In this document: positions 42,978 to 54,191 of the stretch, piece by piece
How positions within the stretch are numbered: position 1 is the stretch's first letter
Layout of the letters: every line of letters begins with the position of its first letter
Assembly: GCA_002279065.1 (NCBI GenBank)
Contig: NCKB01000010.1
Span: 1-64,000, forward strand
DNA from: Lysobacterales bacterium 15-68-25
GTDB taxonomy: Bacteria; Pseudomonadota; Gammaproteobacteria; Xanthomonadales; Rhodanobacteraceae
Direction of reading: 5' to 3'
Length of the DNA: 64,000 nt
The notes under the pieces: model-generated
The model's database searches: none
What the model was told of the DNA's origin: nothing
The model's input: the letters and a program-made list of their open reading frames with translations, nothing else
Position numbers and translations under genes: made by a program

Positions 42978-44330
42978 ATGGACGGCCATCGCCGCACCCT
43001 CGGCGGCCGGCGCGATCTGCTCGCGCCGGCCGCTTCGTTTCCGCAGCGCTATCCGGGCCTGCTGCAGAGCGTGGTCTCCGGCACGCCGCAGGCGCGCCGC
43101 GACCTGTTGTTTGCCACGACCGGTGAATCCATCGCGCTGCATGCCGACGGCGTGGTGCGCGACGAGTCGGGCCGCGCCTTGCCCGGCCGCTTTCTCGATC
43201 TGCTCGACGCGCGCTGGAGCGAGCTCCGGATCGACCAGCCAACCGACGAAACGCTGCCGTTCCGCGGCGGCTGGCTGTTGTTCCTGGGCTATGAACTGGC
43301 CGGCGAGATCGAGCCGCGCCTGCGCCTGCATCCGCATGCCGTGCTGCCCGTCGCGCTGGCGCTGCGCTGTCCGGCGGCGGCGATCGTCGATCACGCGCGC
43401 GGCGTGACCGAGCTGGTCGCAGAACCGGGGCACGGGGCACTGCTCGAGCAGATGGCGGCCGACCTTGAAGGGCCGGCCCGCTGGCCCGACGCGGCGGCGC
43501 CGCTGGCGATCGAGGAGGACGATCCGCAATGCTTCCTCGATGGCGTGGCGCGCATCCATGAGCACCTGCGCGCCGGGGACATCTTCCAGGTGAACCTGTC
43601 GCGCGCCTGGCGCGCGCGCTATGCCGCTGCGCCCTCACCGGCCGCGCTGTACGACGCGCTGCGCCGGGCCAATCCCGCACCCTTCGCCGGCCTGCTGCAG
43701 CAGCCGGGCTGGTCGATCGCCAGCTCGTCGCCGGAGCGTCTGGTCGAGTCGCGTGCCGGCCTGGCGCAGACCCGGCCGATCGCCGGCACGCGCCCCCGCC
43801 TGCCCGGTGAGGACGAGGCCGCGCGCATCCGCGAGCTCAGCGGCCATCCGAAGGAACGCGCCGAGCACGTGATGCTGATCGACCTGGAGCGCAACGACCT
43901 CGGTCGCGTCTGCGTGCCGGGCACGGTCGAGGTGGACGAGCTGATGGTGGTGGAGAGCTATGCCCACGTGCATCACATCGTCTCCAACGTGCGCGGCCGG
44001 CTGCGGCCGGGCATCACCCCCGGCGAGCTGATCGCGGCCACTTTTCCCGGGGGCACCATCACCGGCTGTCCCAAGGTGCGCTGCATGGAGATCATCGCTT
44101 CGCTTGAGCAGGCCCCGCGCGCGGCATACACCGGCGCACTGGGCTACCTCGACCGCTCGGGCGACATGGACCTCAACATCCTGATCCGCACGCTGACCCA
44201 GGTCGGCGACGAGGTGAGCCTGCGGGCGGGGGCGGGCATCGTGGCCGACTCGGTGGCCAGGAACGAGCTGGAGGAAACCCGAGCCAAGGCGCGCGGCCTG
44301 CTGCGCGCGCTCGGAGCCAGCGACGCATGA
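42978..44330 (+). CDS. pabB: Aminodeoxychorismate synthase component I
   Basis: A 450-residue chorismate-binding enzyme. Conserved blocks are IFQVNLSRAW, SSSPERLVESRAG, RPIAGTRPRLPGEDEA, HPKERAEHVMLIDLERNDLGRVC and FPGGTITGCPKVRCMEII. It aminates chorismate at C4 for p-aminobenzoate. It is 7 bases after fabF and overlaps pabC by ATGA, so it belongs to the same transcript and is linked to the next enzyme of the branch. Confidence 0.93.
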   Translation: MDGHRRTLGGRRDLLAPAASFPQRYPGLLQSVVSGTPQARRDLLFATTGESIALHADGVVRDESGRALPGRFLDLLDARWSELRIDQPTDETLPFRGGWLLFLGYELAGEIEPRLRLHPHAVLPVALALRCPAAAIVDHARGVTELVAEPGHGALLEQMAADLEGPARWPDAAAPLAIEEDDPQCFLDGVARIHEHLRAGDIFQVNLSRAWRARYAAAPSPAALYDALRRANPAPFAGLLQQPGWSIASSSPERLVESRAGLAQTRPIAGTRPRLPGEDEAARIRELSGHPKERAEHVMLIDLERNDLGRVCVPGTVEVDELMVVESYAHVHHIVSNVRGRLRPGITPGELIAATFPGGTITGCPKVRCMEIIASLEQAPRAAYTGALGYLDRSGDMDLNILIRTLTQVGDEVSLRAGAGIVADSVARNELEETRAKARGLLRALGASDA

Positions 44331-45151
44331 CCGCGCGCACGCTCGTCGACGGCGTCCCCTGCGACACCCTGTCGGTGCTGGACCGCGGGCTCAGCTATGG
44401 CGATGGACTGTTCGAGACGGTGCGCGTTTTCGGCGATCGCGCGCCGTTGTGGTCCAGGCATATGGCGCGGCTGGCCGAGGGCGGTCGCCGGTTGGCGATT
44501 CCGGTGCCGGCGCCCGACGCGTTGTGGCACGAGGTGCTCGCGGTGATCGCCGGCATGGCCGAGGCCGTGGTGCGCATCACCGTGACCCGGGGGATCGGGC
44601 AGCGTGGCTACGCGCCGCCTGGCGAGCCGGTGCCGGCGCGCATCGTCGCCGCCTTCCCGATGCCGACGCCGGACTCACGCCTGGCGGCCGAAGGGCTGCG
44701 CCTGCGCGTATGCGACCTGCGGCTGGCCGCGCAGCCGGTGCTGGCCGGCCTCAAGCACCTCAACCGGCTGGAGCAGGTGCTGGCCCGGGCGGAGTGGAAC
44801 GATCCGTCGATCCACGAGGGCCTGCTGCTCGACGCGGAGGGCCGGGTGGTCTGTGCCACCATGTCGAATGTGTTCGCGGTGATCGGCGGCACCGTGGTCA
44901 CGCCTTCGGTGGTGCGGTGCGGCGTCGCCGGCGTGGCGCGGGCCGAGGTCCTGGCGGCGTGGCAGGGGGTGCAGGTGCGCGATCTGGCGCTGGACGAGCT
45001 GCATTCGGCGCAGGAGGTCTTCCTCGCGTCGAGCGTACGCGGCATCCTGCCGGTTCAGGCCGTCGGCGATAAGGTCTTCGCCCCCGGCCCCGTAGCGCGC
45101 GCGATGCAAAGGCATTGGCGCGCGCTGGGCTTTCCCTTGGAGCTGGCATGA
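44327..45151 (+). CDS. pabC: Aminodeoxychorismate lyase
   Basis: A 274-residue class IV PLP enzyme. The PLP Lys is in AGLKHLNRLEQVLA (near residue 140), and SYGDGLFETVRV near the N-terminus is typical. It releases p-aminobenzoate and pyruvate. Overlaps pabB (ATGA) and mltG (ATGA). Confidence 0.92.
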   Translation: MTARTLVDGVPCDTLSVLDRGLSYGDGLFETVRVFGDRAPLWSRHMARLAEGGRRLAIPVPAPDALWHEVLAVIAGMAEAVVRITVTRGIGQRGYAPPGEPVPARIVAAFPMPTPDSRLAAEGLRLRVCDLRLAAQPVLAGLKHLNRLEQVLARAEWNDPSIHEGLLLDAEGRVVCATMSNVFAVIGGTVVTPSVVRCGVAGVARAEVLAAWQGVQVRDLALDELHSAQEVFLASSVRGILPVQAVGDKVFAPGPVARAMQRHWRALGFPLELA

Positions 45152-46182
45152 GTCGTTTTTCGATGCGTGGCCGCGCGGTCTGGCGGGCGCTGATCCTGTT
45201 GTTGCTGGTGGCGGCGGTCGCCGCGGCCTGGCTGTGGCGTGACCTCGACCGCTTCGCAAGGACGCCGCTGGACATCGCCTCGACCGGGCAGACCCTGGAC
45301 ATCGCGCGGGGCACCGGCTTCAAGCAGATCGTCGACGACCTGCGCGGCCGCGGCATCAGCCATGCGTCGCCGCTGTACTGGCGCGTGTTGGCCGAGCAGA
45401 TGCACGTGGCCGGCCGCCTGCACGCGGGCGAGTACGCGCTGGCGCCGGGCCTGACGCCGCGCGGACTGCTGGAGAACATGGCCCTTGGTCGCGTGCTGCA
45501 GCACGACTTCACCATCGTCGATGGCTGGAATTTCGCCGAGCTGCGCGCCGCGCTGGACAAGGCGACGCCGCTGATCCACCTCACCCAGGGGATGGACAAC
45601 GCGACGATCATGCAGAAGATCGGCGCGCCCGGGGAAATGCCCGAAGGCCGCTTCCTGCCGGAAACCTACGCCTACGTGAGAGGCGACAGCGACCTCGATG
45701 TGCTCAAGCGTGCCTATGCCGCCATGCACAAGACGCTGGACGCATTGTGGCCCGGACGCGATCAGGGGTTGCCGCTGGCCACGCCCTACGATGCGCTGAT
45801 CCTGGCGTCCATCGTCGAAAAGGAAACCGGCCGCGCCGACGAGCGCAAGCGCATCGCCGGCGTGTTCGTGCGCCGGCTCGAACACCACATGCTGCTGCAG
45901 ACCGACCCGAGCGTGATCTACGGCATGGGTGCCAGCTACACCGGCAACATCCACAAGCGCGACCTGACCACCGACACGCCTTACAACACCTACACCCGAC
46001 CCGGCCTGCCGCCGACGCCGATCGCGTTGCCGGGCAGGCCCGCGATCGAGGCCGCGCTGCATCCGGCGCAGGGCGACGAGCTGTATTTCGTGGCCAAGGG
46101 CGACGGCACGCACGTGTTCGCCAGGACCCTGGCCGAGCACAACCACAACGTCGCCTGCTACCAGCTCAAGCGGTGCCAGTGA
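45148..46182 (+). CDS. mltG: Endolytic murein transglycosylase MltG
   Basis: A 344-residue YceG/MltG protein with one N-terminal helix (ALILLLLVAAVAAAWLW) and the catalytic domain. The key Glu lies in ASIVEKETGRADERKRIAGVF (near residue 224), and the end carries YNTYTRPGLPPTPIALPG. It cuts nascent peptidoglycan strands to end polymerisation. Tightly coupled to pabC and tmk, as in E. coli. Confidence 0.95.
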   Translation: MSRFSMRGRAVWRALILLLLVAAVAAAWLWRDLDRFARTPLDIASTGQTLDIARGTGFKQIVDDLRGRGISHASPLYWRVLAEQMHVAGRLHAGEYALAPGLTPRGLLENMALGRVLQHDFTIVDGWNFAELRAALDKATPLIHLTQGMDNATIMQKIGAPGEMPEGRFLPETYAYVRGDSDLDVLKRAYAAMHKTLDALWPGRDQGLPLATPYDALILASIVEKETGRADERKRIAGVFVRRLEHHMLLQTDPSVIYGMGASYTGNIHKRDLTTDTPYNTYTRPGLPPTPIALPGRPAIEAALHPAQGDELYFVAKGDGTHVFARTLAEHNHNVACYQLKRCQ

Positions 46183-46184
46183 CG

Positions 46185-46814
46185 ATGCGCGGCTTGTTCA
46201 TCAGCCTGGAAGGCGGCGAGGGCGCGGGCAAGAGCACGCTGCTGGCCGGCCTGCGCGATTACCTTGTCGCGCAGGGCGTGGATCTGGTGCAGACGCGCGA
46301 GCCCGGCGGCACGCCGCTGGGCGAGGCGCTGCGGACGATCCTGCTCGACCCGGCGATGCGCGGCATGAGTGCGGAGAGCGAGCTGCTGATGATGTTCGCC
46401 TCGCGCGCCCAGCTGGTGCGCGAGTGCATCGCGCCGGCGCTGGAGGCCGGCCAGTGGGTGCTGTGCGATCGCTTCGCGGATGCCAGCTACGCCTATCAGG
46501 GCGGCGGTCGTGGCCAGCCGGTGGAGCGCATCGCCGCGCTCGAGGCCTGGGCCTGCGCGGGCATCACGCCCGATCTGACCCTGCTGCTCGACCTGCCGGT
46601 GGCCGATGGCCGCGCGCGTGCGGCCGGTCGTGGTGAGGCCGATCGCATCGAAAGCGAGGCCGACGCGTTCTTCGAGCGCGTGCGCGACACCTATCGCGCG
46701 CGCGCCGCAGCCGAACCGCAGCGCTTTCGTGTGCTTGATGCCAGCGCGACGCCCGAGCAGGTGCTGGCGGCCGCGATCGCTGCGGTAAGCCCTCTGCTGG
46801 AGCGTGGCCGATGA
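46185..46814 (+). CDS. tmk: Thymidylate kinase
   Basis: A 209-residue dTMP kinase. P-loop EGGEGAGKSTLLAGL is near residues 8-22, the DR motif in LCDRFADASYAYQGGGR, and a LID region (AAGRGEADRIESE). ATG 46185 is chosen; a GTG at 46179 overlapping the mltG stop is the alternative and would add two residues. It makes dTDP for DNA synthesis. Confidence 0.94.
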   Translation: MRGLFISLEGGEGAGKSTLLAGLRDYLVAQGVDLVQTREPGGTPLGEALRTILLDPAMRGMSAESELLMMFASRAQLVRECIAPALEAGQWVLCDRFADASYAYQGGGRGQPVERIAALEAWACAGITPDLTLLLDLPVADGRARAAGRGEADRIESEADAFFERVRDTYRARAAAEPQRFRVLDASATPEQVLAAAIAAVSPLLERGR

Positions 46815-47746
46815 GCTCGATGCCCTGGCAGGACGACGCTTGGCGCCGGCTGCAGGCGCGCCGCGAGCGCGATGCACTGCCACATGCGTTGCTGGTCTGC
46901 GGTCCGGAGGGCCTCGGTAAGCGCGATTTCGCCAATCGTTTCGTCCGCGGCCTGCTGTGCCAGCAGCCGGAGCAGGGCGAGGCCTGCGGGCATTGCCGCA
47001 GCTGTGCGCTGCTGGATGCCGGCACCCATCCGGACCGCGTCGCGGTGGGCTACGGCCTGCGCAAGGACGGCGTGCAGCGCAGCGAGATCGTGATCGACCA
47101 GATCCGCGAGCTCTCGGCCCGCCTGGCCATGGCCAGCCAGTTCGGTGGCTGGCAGGTGGCCACCATCGACCCGGCCGACGCGCTCAACGCCGCGGCGGCC
47201 AATGCCCTGCTCAAGACGCTGGAGGAACCGGCCGGGCAGACCATGCTGGTGCTGGTCGCCGACGCACCCTGGCGTCTGCCGCAGACGATCCGCAGCCGCT
47301 GCCAGCGGATCGAGTTCCACCTGCCCGAACCGGCCCAGGCGCTCGCCTGGTTGCAGGCCCAGGGGGTGGCCGACCCGGCTTCCGCGTTGCAGGCCGCCGG
47401 GGGCAACCCGGGGCTGGCCCGGCGCTGGGCGGAGGAGGGCGCGCTGGAGCGTCGCCGCGAGGTGCGCCGTGATCTGGCTGCGCTTGCTGCCGGTCGCGGC
47501 GAAGCCACTGAGGTCGTGCGCCGCTGGCTGGACAGTGAGCCGGGCCAGCGGGTTTGGTTCGCGGCTCAGGCGGCCGCCGACGAGAGCCGGGCCCGCACCG
47601 TTGGCGAGACGGGGCCGCTGGCCAGCGGCATGGATACGGCGGCACTGGCTGACTGGTACGACCGTGCCAACCGCACGCGCGAATCGCTGCGCGGTCCGCT
47701 GCGCGGCGACCTGGCCTTGCTGGAACTGCTGGCCCGCTGGCGCTGA
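46811..47746 (+). CDS. holB: DNA polymerase III subunit delta'
   Basis: A 311-residue clamp-loader subunit. It has the four-Cys zinc module (CQQPEQGEACGHCRSC, about 50-65), [20 protein letters not shown] and the SRCQRIEF sensor region, but a degenerate P-loop (GPEGLGKRDFA), as expected for the non-hydrolysing delta'. It overlaps tmk by ATGA. Confidence 0.93.
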   Translation: MSSMPWQDDAWRRLQARRERDALPHALLVCGPEGLGKRDFANRFVRGLLCQQPEQGEACGHCRSCALLDAGTHPDRVAVGYGLRKDGVQRSEIVIDQIRELSARLAMASQFGGWQVATIDPADALNAAAANALLKTLEEPAGQTMLVLVADAPWRLPQTIRSRCQRIEFHLPEPAQALAWLQAQGVADPASALQAAGGNPGLARRWAEEGALERRREVRRDLAALAAGRGEATEVVRRWLDSEPGQRVWFAAQAAADESRARTVGETGPLASGMDTAALADWYDRANRTRESLRGPLRGDLALLELLARWR

Positions 47747-47771
47747 GCGCCCACCCGGACGGCGATCGGCG

Positions 47772-48695
47772 ATGGATTCCCTGTCGGCACGCACGCGACT
47801 GCTGGTGGTAGCCCCCCATCCGGACGACGAGACCCTGGCCACGGGCATCCTCATCCAGCGGGTGGTCGCCGCAGGCGGCTCGGTGCACGTGCTGCTGCTG
47901 ACCGATGGCGACAACAATCCTTGGCCGCAGCGTTGGCTGGAACGGCGACTGTGGATCGGTCGCTCGGCCCGTTCGCGCTGGGGGCGACGTCGCCGGGGTG
48001 AATTCGATGCGGCGCTGGCAGAGCTGGGCGTGCCGCCCGGCAGCGTGACCGCGCTGGAGTGGCCGGACCAGGGGCTCACCCGGTTGATCGCGGATGCTTC
48101 CGCGCCGTGCATCGCCGTGCTGGACGAGGTGATCCGGCGCCAGCAGCCGACCCTGGTAGCGATGCCGGCGCTGGATGACCGGCATCCGGACCACGGCGCC
48201 GCGCACGTCCTGATGCGGCTGGCGCTCGAGCGGCGGACGGTGCGGCCGGATGTCTGGCTCTACCGGGTGCATGGGGGCGCGCGGGCCTGGCGGCCGTCGA
48301 TCGCCTGCGTTGCCGATGCACCGACCTGGCTCCGGAAGCGGGCGGCGCTGGCCCGCCATGCCAGCCAGTTGGCGCTCGGCTTCCGACGGATGGAGCGCCT
48401 GGCCGCGCGGACAGAGCGCTTCGAATCCCTGTCGGCGGCAGCCAGCTCGCAAAGCTTGCCTTGGGCGCCTCGATGGCCCGGGCGAGCGTGCATGCGCCTG
48501 ACCGCGGCCGCCGCCGGCACCGGAAATACATGGCGATGGGGTGTCGCTCCGATCCTCCGCGAGCGGGAAGGCGGATGTCGCCTGGCCCCCGATGCGCTGC
48601 CGGGTGGGCCCGGTCCGCTGTTCGTCAAGCTCGAGCTGACCCTTCCCGCGATCTGGATCTTCGATCACTGGGGCTGGTGCGAACTGCATCGCTAG
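47772..48695 (+). CDS. PIG-L/LmbE-family deacetylase
   Basis: A 307-residue PIG-L protein. The zinc motif is VVAPHPDDETLATG (about residues 12-25), with a second His in DDRHPDHGAAHVL (near 140). Relatives deacetylate N-acetylglucosamine-linked substrates. It sits between holB and pilZ, which are usually adjacent in Xanthomonadales, so it appears to be a local insertion. The C-terminal third has no recognised domain. Substrate unknown. Confidence 0.82.
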   Translation: MDSLSARTRLLVVAPHPDDETLATGILIQRVVAAGGSVHVLLLTDGDNNPWPQRWLERRLWIGRSARSRWGRRRRGEFDAALAELGVPPGSVTALEWPDQGLTRLIADASAPCIAVLDEVIRRQQPTLVAMPALDDRHPDHGAAHVLMRLALERRTVRPDVWLYRVHGGARAWRPSIACVADAPTWLRKRAALARHASQLALGFRRMERLAARTERFESLSAAASSQSLPWAPRWPGRACMRLTAAAAGTGNTWRWGVAPILREREGGCRLAPDALPGGPGPLFVKLELTLPAIWIFDHWGWCELHR

Positions 48696-48781
48696 TGCAG
48701 CGTCCGTGCTTTGCGCAAGCCCGTGCGCATCGCTACGATTCGACATCCGATGCGCTCGCGGATGGTCCGCCAGGAGCAGGC

Positions 48782-49135
48782 ATGAATCCGGTCGTCGCCC
48801 GCCAGGGCATCATCTCGCTGAAGATCAAGGACATCCCGACGCTCTACAGCGCCTATATGCCGTTCCTCAAGAACGGCGGCCTGTTCGCGGCGACCACCCA
48901 GCGCTACACACTCGGCGACGAGGTGGTGCTGCTGCTCAGTCTGATCGACGAAAGCGAACGCATCTCGGTGGCCGGCAAGGTGGTCTGGATCAGTCCGGTC
49001 GGCGCGCAGGGCAACCGGCCCGCGGGCATCGGCGTGCATTTCAACGAGTCCAGCGACGGCGAGGTCGCGCGCCAGCGCATCGAGAACCTGCTCGCCGGCA
49101 TGACCGCCTCGGACCGCGTGACCAGCACGATGTGA
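48782..49135 (+). CDS. pilZ: Type IV pilus assembly protein PilZ
   Basis: A 117-residue single PilZ domain. Typical core stretches are [21 protein letters not shown] and [10 protein letters not shown]. The RxxxR and D/NxSxxG motifs that bind cyclic di-GMP are absent, as in the Xanthomonas orphan PilZ, which acts through FimX and PilB and not by binding the nucleotide. Linked to holB and tmk in the order common for this order of bacteria. GGAGCAGG precedes the ATG. Confidence 0.88.
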   Translation: MNPVVARQGIISLKIKDIPTLYSAYMPFLKNGGLFAATTQRYTLGDEVVLLLSLIDESERISVAGKVVWISPVGAQGNRPAGIGVHFNESSDGEVARQRIENLLAGMTASDRVTSTM

Positions 49136-49223
49136 CGCAACCGCGTGGGGAGCACCCGCGCGCGGCTTTCGAAAGTCCGTTCGAAAGCGGCTGAATACTT
49201 GTCGTGTTACCTGCCCTCGCTGG

Positions 49224-49229
49224 TACAAT
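49224..49229 (+). promoter_or_regulatory. Extended -10 element of the nuo operon promoter
   Basis: TACAAT with a TGG extension (TGGTACAAT) lies 162 bases before nuoA. A weak -35, TTGTCG, sits about 19 bases upstream. The remaining leader to 49391 holds no gene; the usual secG and tRNA-Leu neighbours of nuoA in related genomes are not here. Confidence 0.5.
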
Positions 49230-49391
49230 GGCGCGATCCCCGAACCAGACCGTGGTCAGTCGGACGCTTGCGAAAGGACTGCGAGCGATGGAGATGGCAC
49301 CCCGCGTGACCGTCGCTTTCCGCTGAGCCACTTCCGGACCGTCATCCTCACGGTCACTGATGCGCCTGCGGGCGCGGAGGTACGCTGCATC

Positions 49392-49748
49392 GTGCTTGCC
49401 GAATACTGGCCCATCCTGCTTTTCATCGGCGTCGCCACCGGGCTCGGCCTGGTGCTCCTCGCCCTCGGTCTGCTCGCAGGCCCGCGCCGTCCCGAATCGG
49501 AGAAGCTCTCGCCCTACGAGTGCGGCTTCGAGGCCTTCGAGGACGCCCGCATGCGCTTCGACGTGCGCTACTACCTGCTGGCCATCCTGTTCATCATCTT
49601 CGACCTGGAAATCGCCTTCCTCTTCCCGTGGGCGGTGGTGTTCAAGTCGATCGGCCTGACTGCGCTCATCGAGATGGCGCTGTTCCTGCTGCTGCTGGTG
49701 ATCGGTTTCGCCTACGTCTGGAAGAAGGGAGCACTGGAATGGGAGTGA
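49392..49748 (+). CDS. nuoA: NADH-quinone oxidoreductase subunit A
   Basis: A 118-residue membrane subunit of complex I with three helices. The signature [23 protein letters not shown] and [11 protein letters not shown] are present. The start is GTG 49392. First gene of the 14-gene nuo operon; its end overlaps nuoB. Confidence 0.95.
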   Translation: MLAEYWPILLFIGVATGLGLVLLALGLLAGPRRPESEKLSPYECGFEAFEDARMRFDVRYYLLAILFIIFDLEIAFLFPWAVVFKSIGLTALIEMALFLLLLVIGFAYVWKKGALEWE

Positions 49749-50296
49749 TGTCTTCCATCGACCGGGTGATGCACAACCCGCAGCCGCTGAACCTGGTGGA
49801 CGACATCCTGCGTCCGGCCGGCGACAACCCGGTGATCCAGCGCGGCTTCGTCACCACCAGCGTCGACGCGCTGATGAACTGGGCGCGCACCGGCTCGATG
49901 TGGCCGATGACCTTCGGGCTGGCCTGCTGCGCGGTGGAAATGATGCATGCCGGCGCCGCGCGCCTGGACCTGGACCGCTACGGCGTGATCTTCCGCCCGT
50001 CGCCGCGCCAGTCCGACGTGATGATCGTCGCCGGCACCCTGGTCAACAAGATGGCCCCGGCGCTGCGCAAGGTCTACGACCAGATGCCCGACCCGAAGTG
50101 GGTCATCTCGATGGGCAGCTGTGCCAACGGCGGCGGCTACTACCACTACTCGTACTCCGTGGTGCGCGGCTGCGACCGCGTGGTGCCGGTGGACATCTAT
50201 GTGCCGGGTTGCCCGCCCACGGCCGAGGCGCTGATCCACGGCATCCTGCAGTTGCAGAAGAAGATTCGCCGTACCAGCACCATCGCGCGTTCCTGA
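49739..50296 (+). CDS. nuoB: NADH-quinone oxidoreductase subunit B
   Basis: A 185-residue subunit carrying cluster N2: the paired Cys in [10 protein letters not shown] (near 63), Cys in [11 protein letters not shown] (near 127) and VPGCPPT (near 158). ATG 49739 gives the MGVMSSIDR start seen in relatives; ATG 49748 is possible. It passes electrons from N2 to quinone. Confidence 0.96.
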   Translation: MGVMSSIDRVMHNPQPLNLVDDILRPAGDNPVIQRGFVTTSVDALMNWARTGSMWPMTFGLACCAVEMMHAGAARLDLDRYGVIFRPSPRQSDVMIVAGTLVNKMAPALRKVYDQMPDPKWVISMGSCANGGGYYHYSYSVVRGCDRVVPVDIYVPGCPPTAEALIHGILQLQKKIRRTSTIARS

Positions 50297-50309
50297 AGGC
50301 ATCGGCCCC

Positions 50310-51038
50310 ATGACTGATACGCAAGACACCTCGCTTGCCGGCCGCCTTGCCGCGCGCTTCGGCGACACGCTGTCGATCCGCGTCGAGCGCAACGAGACCA
50401 TCGCCGACGTGCGCCCGGTCGACCTCATCGCCGTGGCGACTGCGCTGCGCGACGAGGCGCCGTTCCGTTTCGGCCAGTTGATCGACCTATGCGGCATCGA
50501 CTACCTCGGCTACGGCCAGGTCGAGTGGGAAACCAACACGGCGGCGGGCGAGGGCTTCTCGCGCGGCGTCGAGGGTGAGGCGGTCGGCCGCTTCAGCTGG
50601 GCCAACCGGCCGCACCCCGCGCGCGATCCGCGCCGCTTCGCCGCGGTGATCCAGTTGCTGTCGATCGAGCACAACCACCGCCTGCGCCTGCGCGTGTTCT
50701 GCGAGGACGACACGCTGCCCGTGATGCCCTCGGTCACCGGCGTGTGGCCGGGATCCAACTGGTTCGAGCGCGAGGCGTTCGACCTGTACGGCATCCTGTT
50801 CGAAGGCCACCCGGACCTGCGCCGCATCCTCACCGACTACGGCTTCGTCGGCCATCCGTTCCGCAAGGACTTCCCGCTGATCGGCAACGTCGAGGTGCGC
50901 TACGACGCCGAGCAGAAGCGCGTGGTGTACGAACCGGTCTCGATCGATCCGCGCGTGCTCGTGCCGCGCACCATCCGCGACGATGCGGACCTTTTGCAGG
51001 CCCAGGCCGAGGCCGCCGACGACTGGCGCAGGAACTGA
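50310..51038 (+). CDS. nuoC: NADH-quinone oxidoreductase subunit C
   Basis: A 242-residue 30-kDa subunit. The signature [15 protein letters not shown] block appears as [20 protein letters not shown], followed by PFRKDFPL. It is separate from NuoD, unlike the fused NuoCD of E. coli. Confidence 0.95.
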   Translation: MTDTQDTSLAGRLAARFGDTLSIRVERNETIADVRPVDLIAVATALRDEAPFRFGQLIDLCGIDYLGYGQVEWETNTAAGEGFSRGVEGEAVGRFSWANRPHPARDPRRFAAVIQLLSIEHNHRLRLRVFCEDDTLPVMPSVTGVWPGSNWFEREAFDLYGILFEGHPDLRRILTDYGFVGHPFRKDFPLIGNVEVRYDAEQKRVVYEPVSIDPRVLVPRTIRDDADLLQAQAEAADDWRRN

Positions 51039-51039
51039 C

Positions 51040-52296
51040 ATGGCCCAGGAAATCCGCAATTACACGATGAACTTCGGCCCGCAGCATCCGGCTGCGCACG
51101 GCGTGCTGCGCCTGGTGCTGGAGATGGACGGCGAGACCATCGTCCGTGCCGACCCGCACGTGGGCCTGCTCCACCGCGGCACCGAGAAGCTGGCCGAGTC
51201 CAAGCCGTTCAACCAGTCGATCGGCTACATGGATCGCCTGGACTACGTGTCGATGATGTGCAACGAGCATGCCTACGTGCGCGCGATCGAGACCCTGCTG
51301 GGCATCGAGGCGCCGGAGCGCGCGCAGTACATCCGCACCATGTTCGACGAGATCACCCGCATCCTGAACCACCTGATGTGGATCGGCTCGAACGCGCTCG
51401 ACCTGGGCGCGATGGCGGTGTTCCTGTACGCGTTCCGCGAGCGCGAGGAGCTGATGGACTGCTACGAAGCGGTCTCCGGCGCGCGCATGCACGCGACCTA
51501 CTACCGCCCGGGCGGCGTCTACCGCGACCTGCCGGCGCAGATGCCGCAGTATCGCGAGTCGCCCTGGCACAAGGGCAAGGACCTCAAACGCCTGAACAGC
51601 TGGCGCGAGGGCTCGATGCTCGACTTCCTTGACGCGTTCACCGCGGATTTCCCGTCCAAGGTCGACGAGTACGAGGAGCTGCTGACCAACAACCGCATCT
51701 GGAAGCAGCGCACCGTCGGCATCGGCGTGGTGTCGCCGGAGCTGGCCCAGCAGTGGGGCATGACCGGCGCGATGCTGCGCGGCTCGGGCGTGGCCTGGGA
51801 CCTGCGCAAGAAGCAGCCGTACGCGAAGTACGCCGAGATGGACTTCGACATCCCGCTGGGCGTCAACGGCGACTGCTACGACCGCTACCTGGTGCGCGTG
51901 GAAGAAATGCGTCAGTCCAACCGCATCATTCGCCAGTGCGTCCAGTGGCTGCGCGCCAACCCCGGCCCGGTGATGCTGAAGAACTTCAAGGTGGCGCCGC
52001 CCTCCCGTGTCGAGATGAAGGACGACATGGAAGCGCTGATTCACCACTTCAAGCTGTTCACCGAGGGCTACGGCGTGCCGGCCGGCGAGACCTATGCCGC
52101 GGTCGAGGCGCCGAAGGGCGAGTTCGGCTGCTACCTGGTTTCCGACGGCGCCAACAAGCCGTTCCGTGTGCACCTGCGTGCGCCGGGCTTCGCCCACCTG
52201 TCGTCGATCGACACCGTCGTCAAGGGCCACATGCTGGCCGACGTGGTGGCGATGATCGGCACCTACGACCTCGTGTTCGGCGAAGTCGATCGCTGA
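51040..52296 (+). CDS. nuoD: NADH-quinone oxidoreductase subunit D
   Basis: A 418-residue 49-kDa subunit that forms the quinone pocket with NuoB. It opens with [22 protein letters not shown] and contains [15 protein letters not shown], both invariant. It begins one base after the nuoC stop. Confidence 0.97.
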   Translation: MAQEIRNYTMNFGPQHPAAHGVLRLVLEMDGETIVRADPHVGLLHRGTEKLAESKPFNQSIGYMDRLDYVSMMCNEHAYVRAIETLLGIEAPERAQYIRTMFDEITRILNHLMWIGSNALDLGAMAVFLYAFREREELMDCYEAVSGARMHATYYRPGGVYRDLPAQMPQYRESPWHKGKDLKRLNSWREGSMLDFLDAFTADFPSKVDEYEELLTNNRIWKQRTVGIGVVSPELAQQWGMTGAMLRGSGVAWDLRKKQPYAKYAEMDFDIPLGVNGDCYDRYLVRVEEMRQSNRIIRQCVQWLRANPGPVMLKNFKVAPPSRVEMKDDMEALIHHFKLFTEGYGVPAGETYAAVEAPKGEFGCYLVSDGANKPFRVHLRAPGFAHLSSIDTVVKGHMLADVVAMIGTYDLVFGEVDR

Positions 52297-52315
52297 GCGC
52301 ACGGGAGCCAAGACC

Positions 52316-52843
52316 ATGAAAGCCACCGGACATTACGACCAGGTCAAGGACGTCGATCCGCTGGTCGTGCTCAACGACCACACCCGGCATCACATCGATG
52401 CATGGGTGGCCAAGTTCCCACCCGACCGCAAGCGCTCGGCGCTGATCCAGTCGCTGTTCGCCGCGCAGGAGCAGAACCACGGTTTCCTGACCGACGAGCT
52501 GATCACCGCGGTCGCCAAGTACCTCGGCCTGCCTGCGATCTGGGCGTACGAGGTGTCCAGCTTCTACTCGATGCTCGAGACCAAGCCGGTCGGCCGCAAC
52601 AACGTGGCCATCTGCACCAACATCTCGTGCTGGCTCAACGGCGCCGAAGAGCTGGTGAAGCACTGCGAGCAGAAGCTCGGCATCAAGCTGGGCGAGAGCA
52701 CGCCGGACGGCCGCGTGTATCTCAAGCGGGAGGAGGAGTGCATCGCGGCCTGCGTCTACGCGCCGGCGATGACGGTCAACGGGCATTACCACGAGCGTCT
52801 CACCACCGAGAAGCTCGATGCCATCCTGGACGGGCTGGAGTAA
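52316..52843 (+). CDS. nuoE: NADH-quinone oxidoreductase subunit E
   Basis: A 175-residue 24-kDa subunit. The [2Fe-2S] cluster N1a ligands are Cys in [15 protein letters not shown] and in [10 protein letters not shown], with the normal spacing. It helps hold the NADH-oxidising module. Confidence 0.95.
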   Translation: MKATGHYDQVKDVDPLVVLNDHTRHHIDAWVAKFPPDRKRSALIQSLFAAQEQNHGFLTDELITAVAKYLGLPAIWAYEVSSFYSMLETKPVGRNNVAICTNISCWLNGAEELVKHCEQKLGIKLGESTPDGRVYLKREEECIAACVYAPAMTVNGHYHERLTTEKLDAILDGLE

Positions 52844-52847
52844 GACG

Positions 52848-54190
<1,343 letters not shown>

Positions 54191-54191
<1 letters not shown>

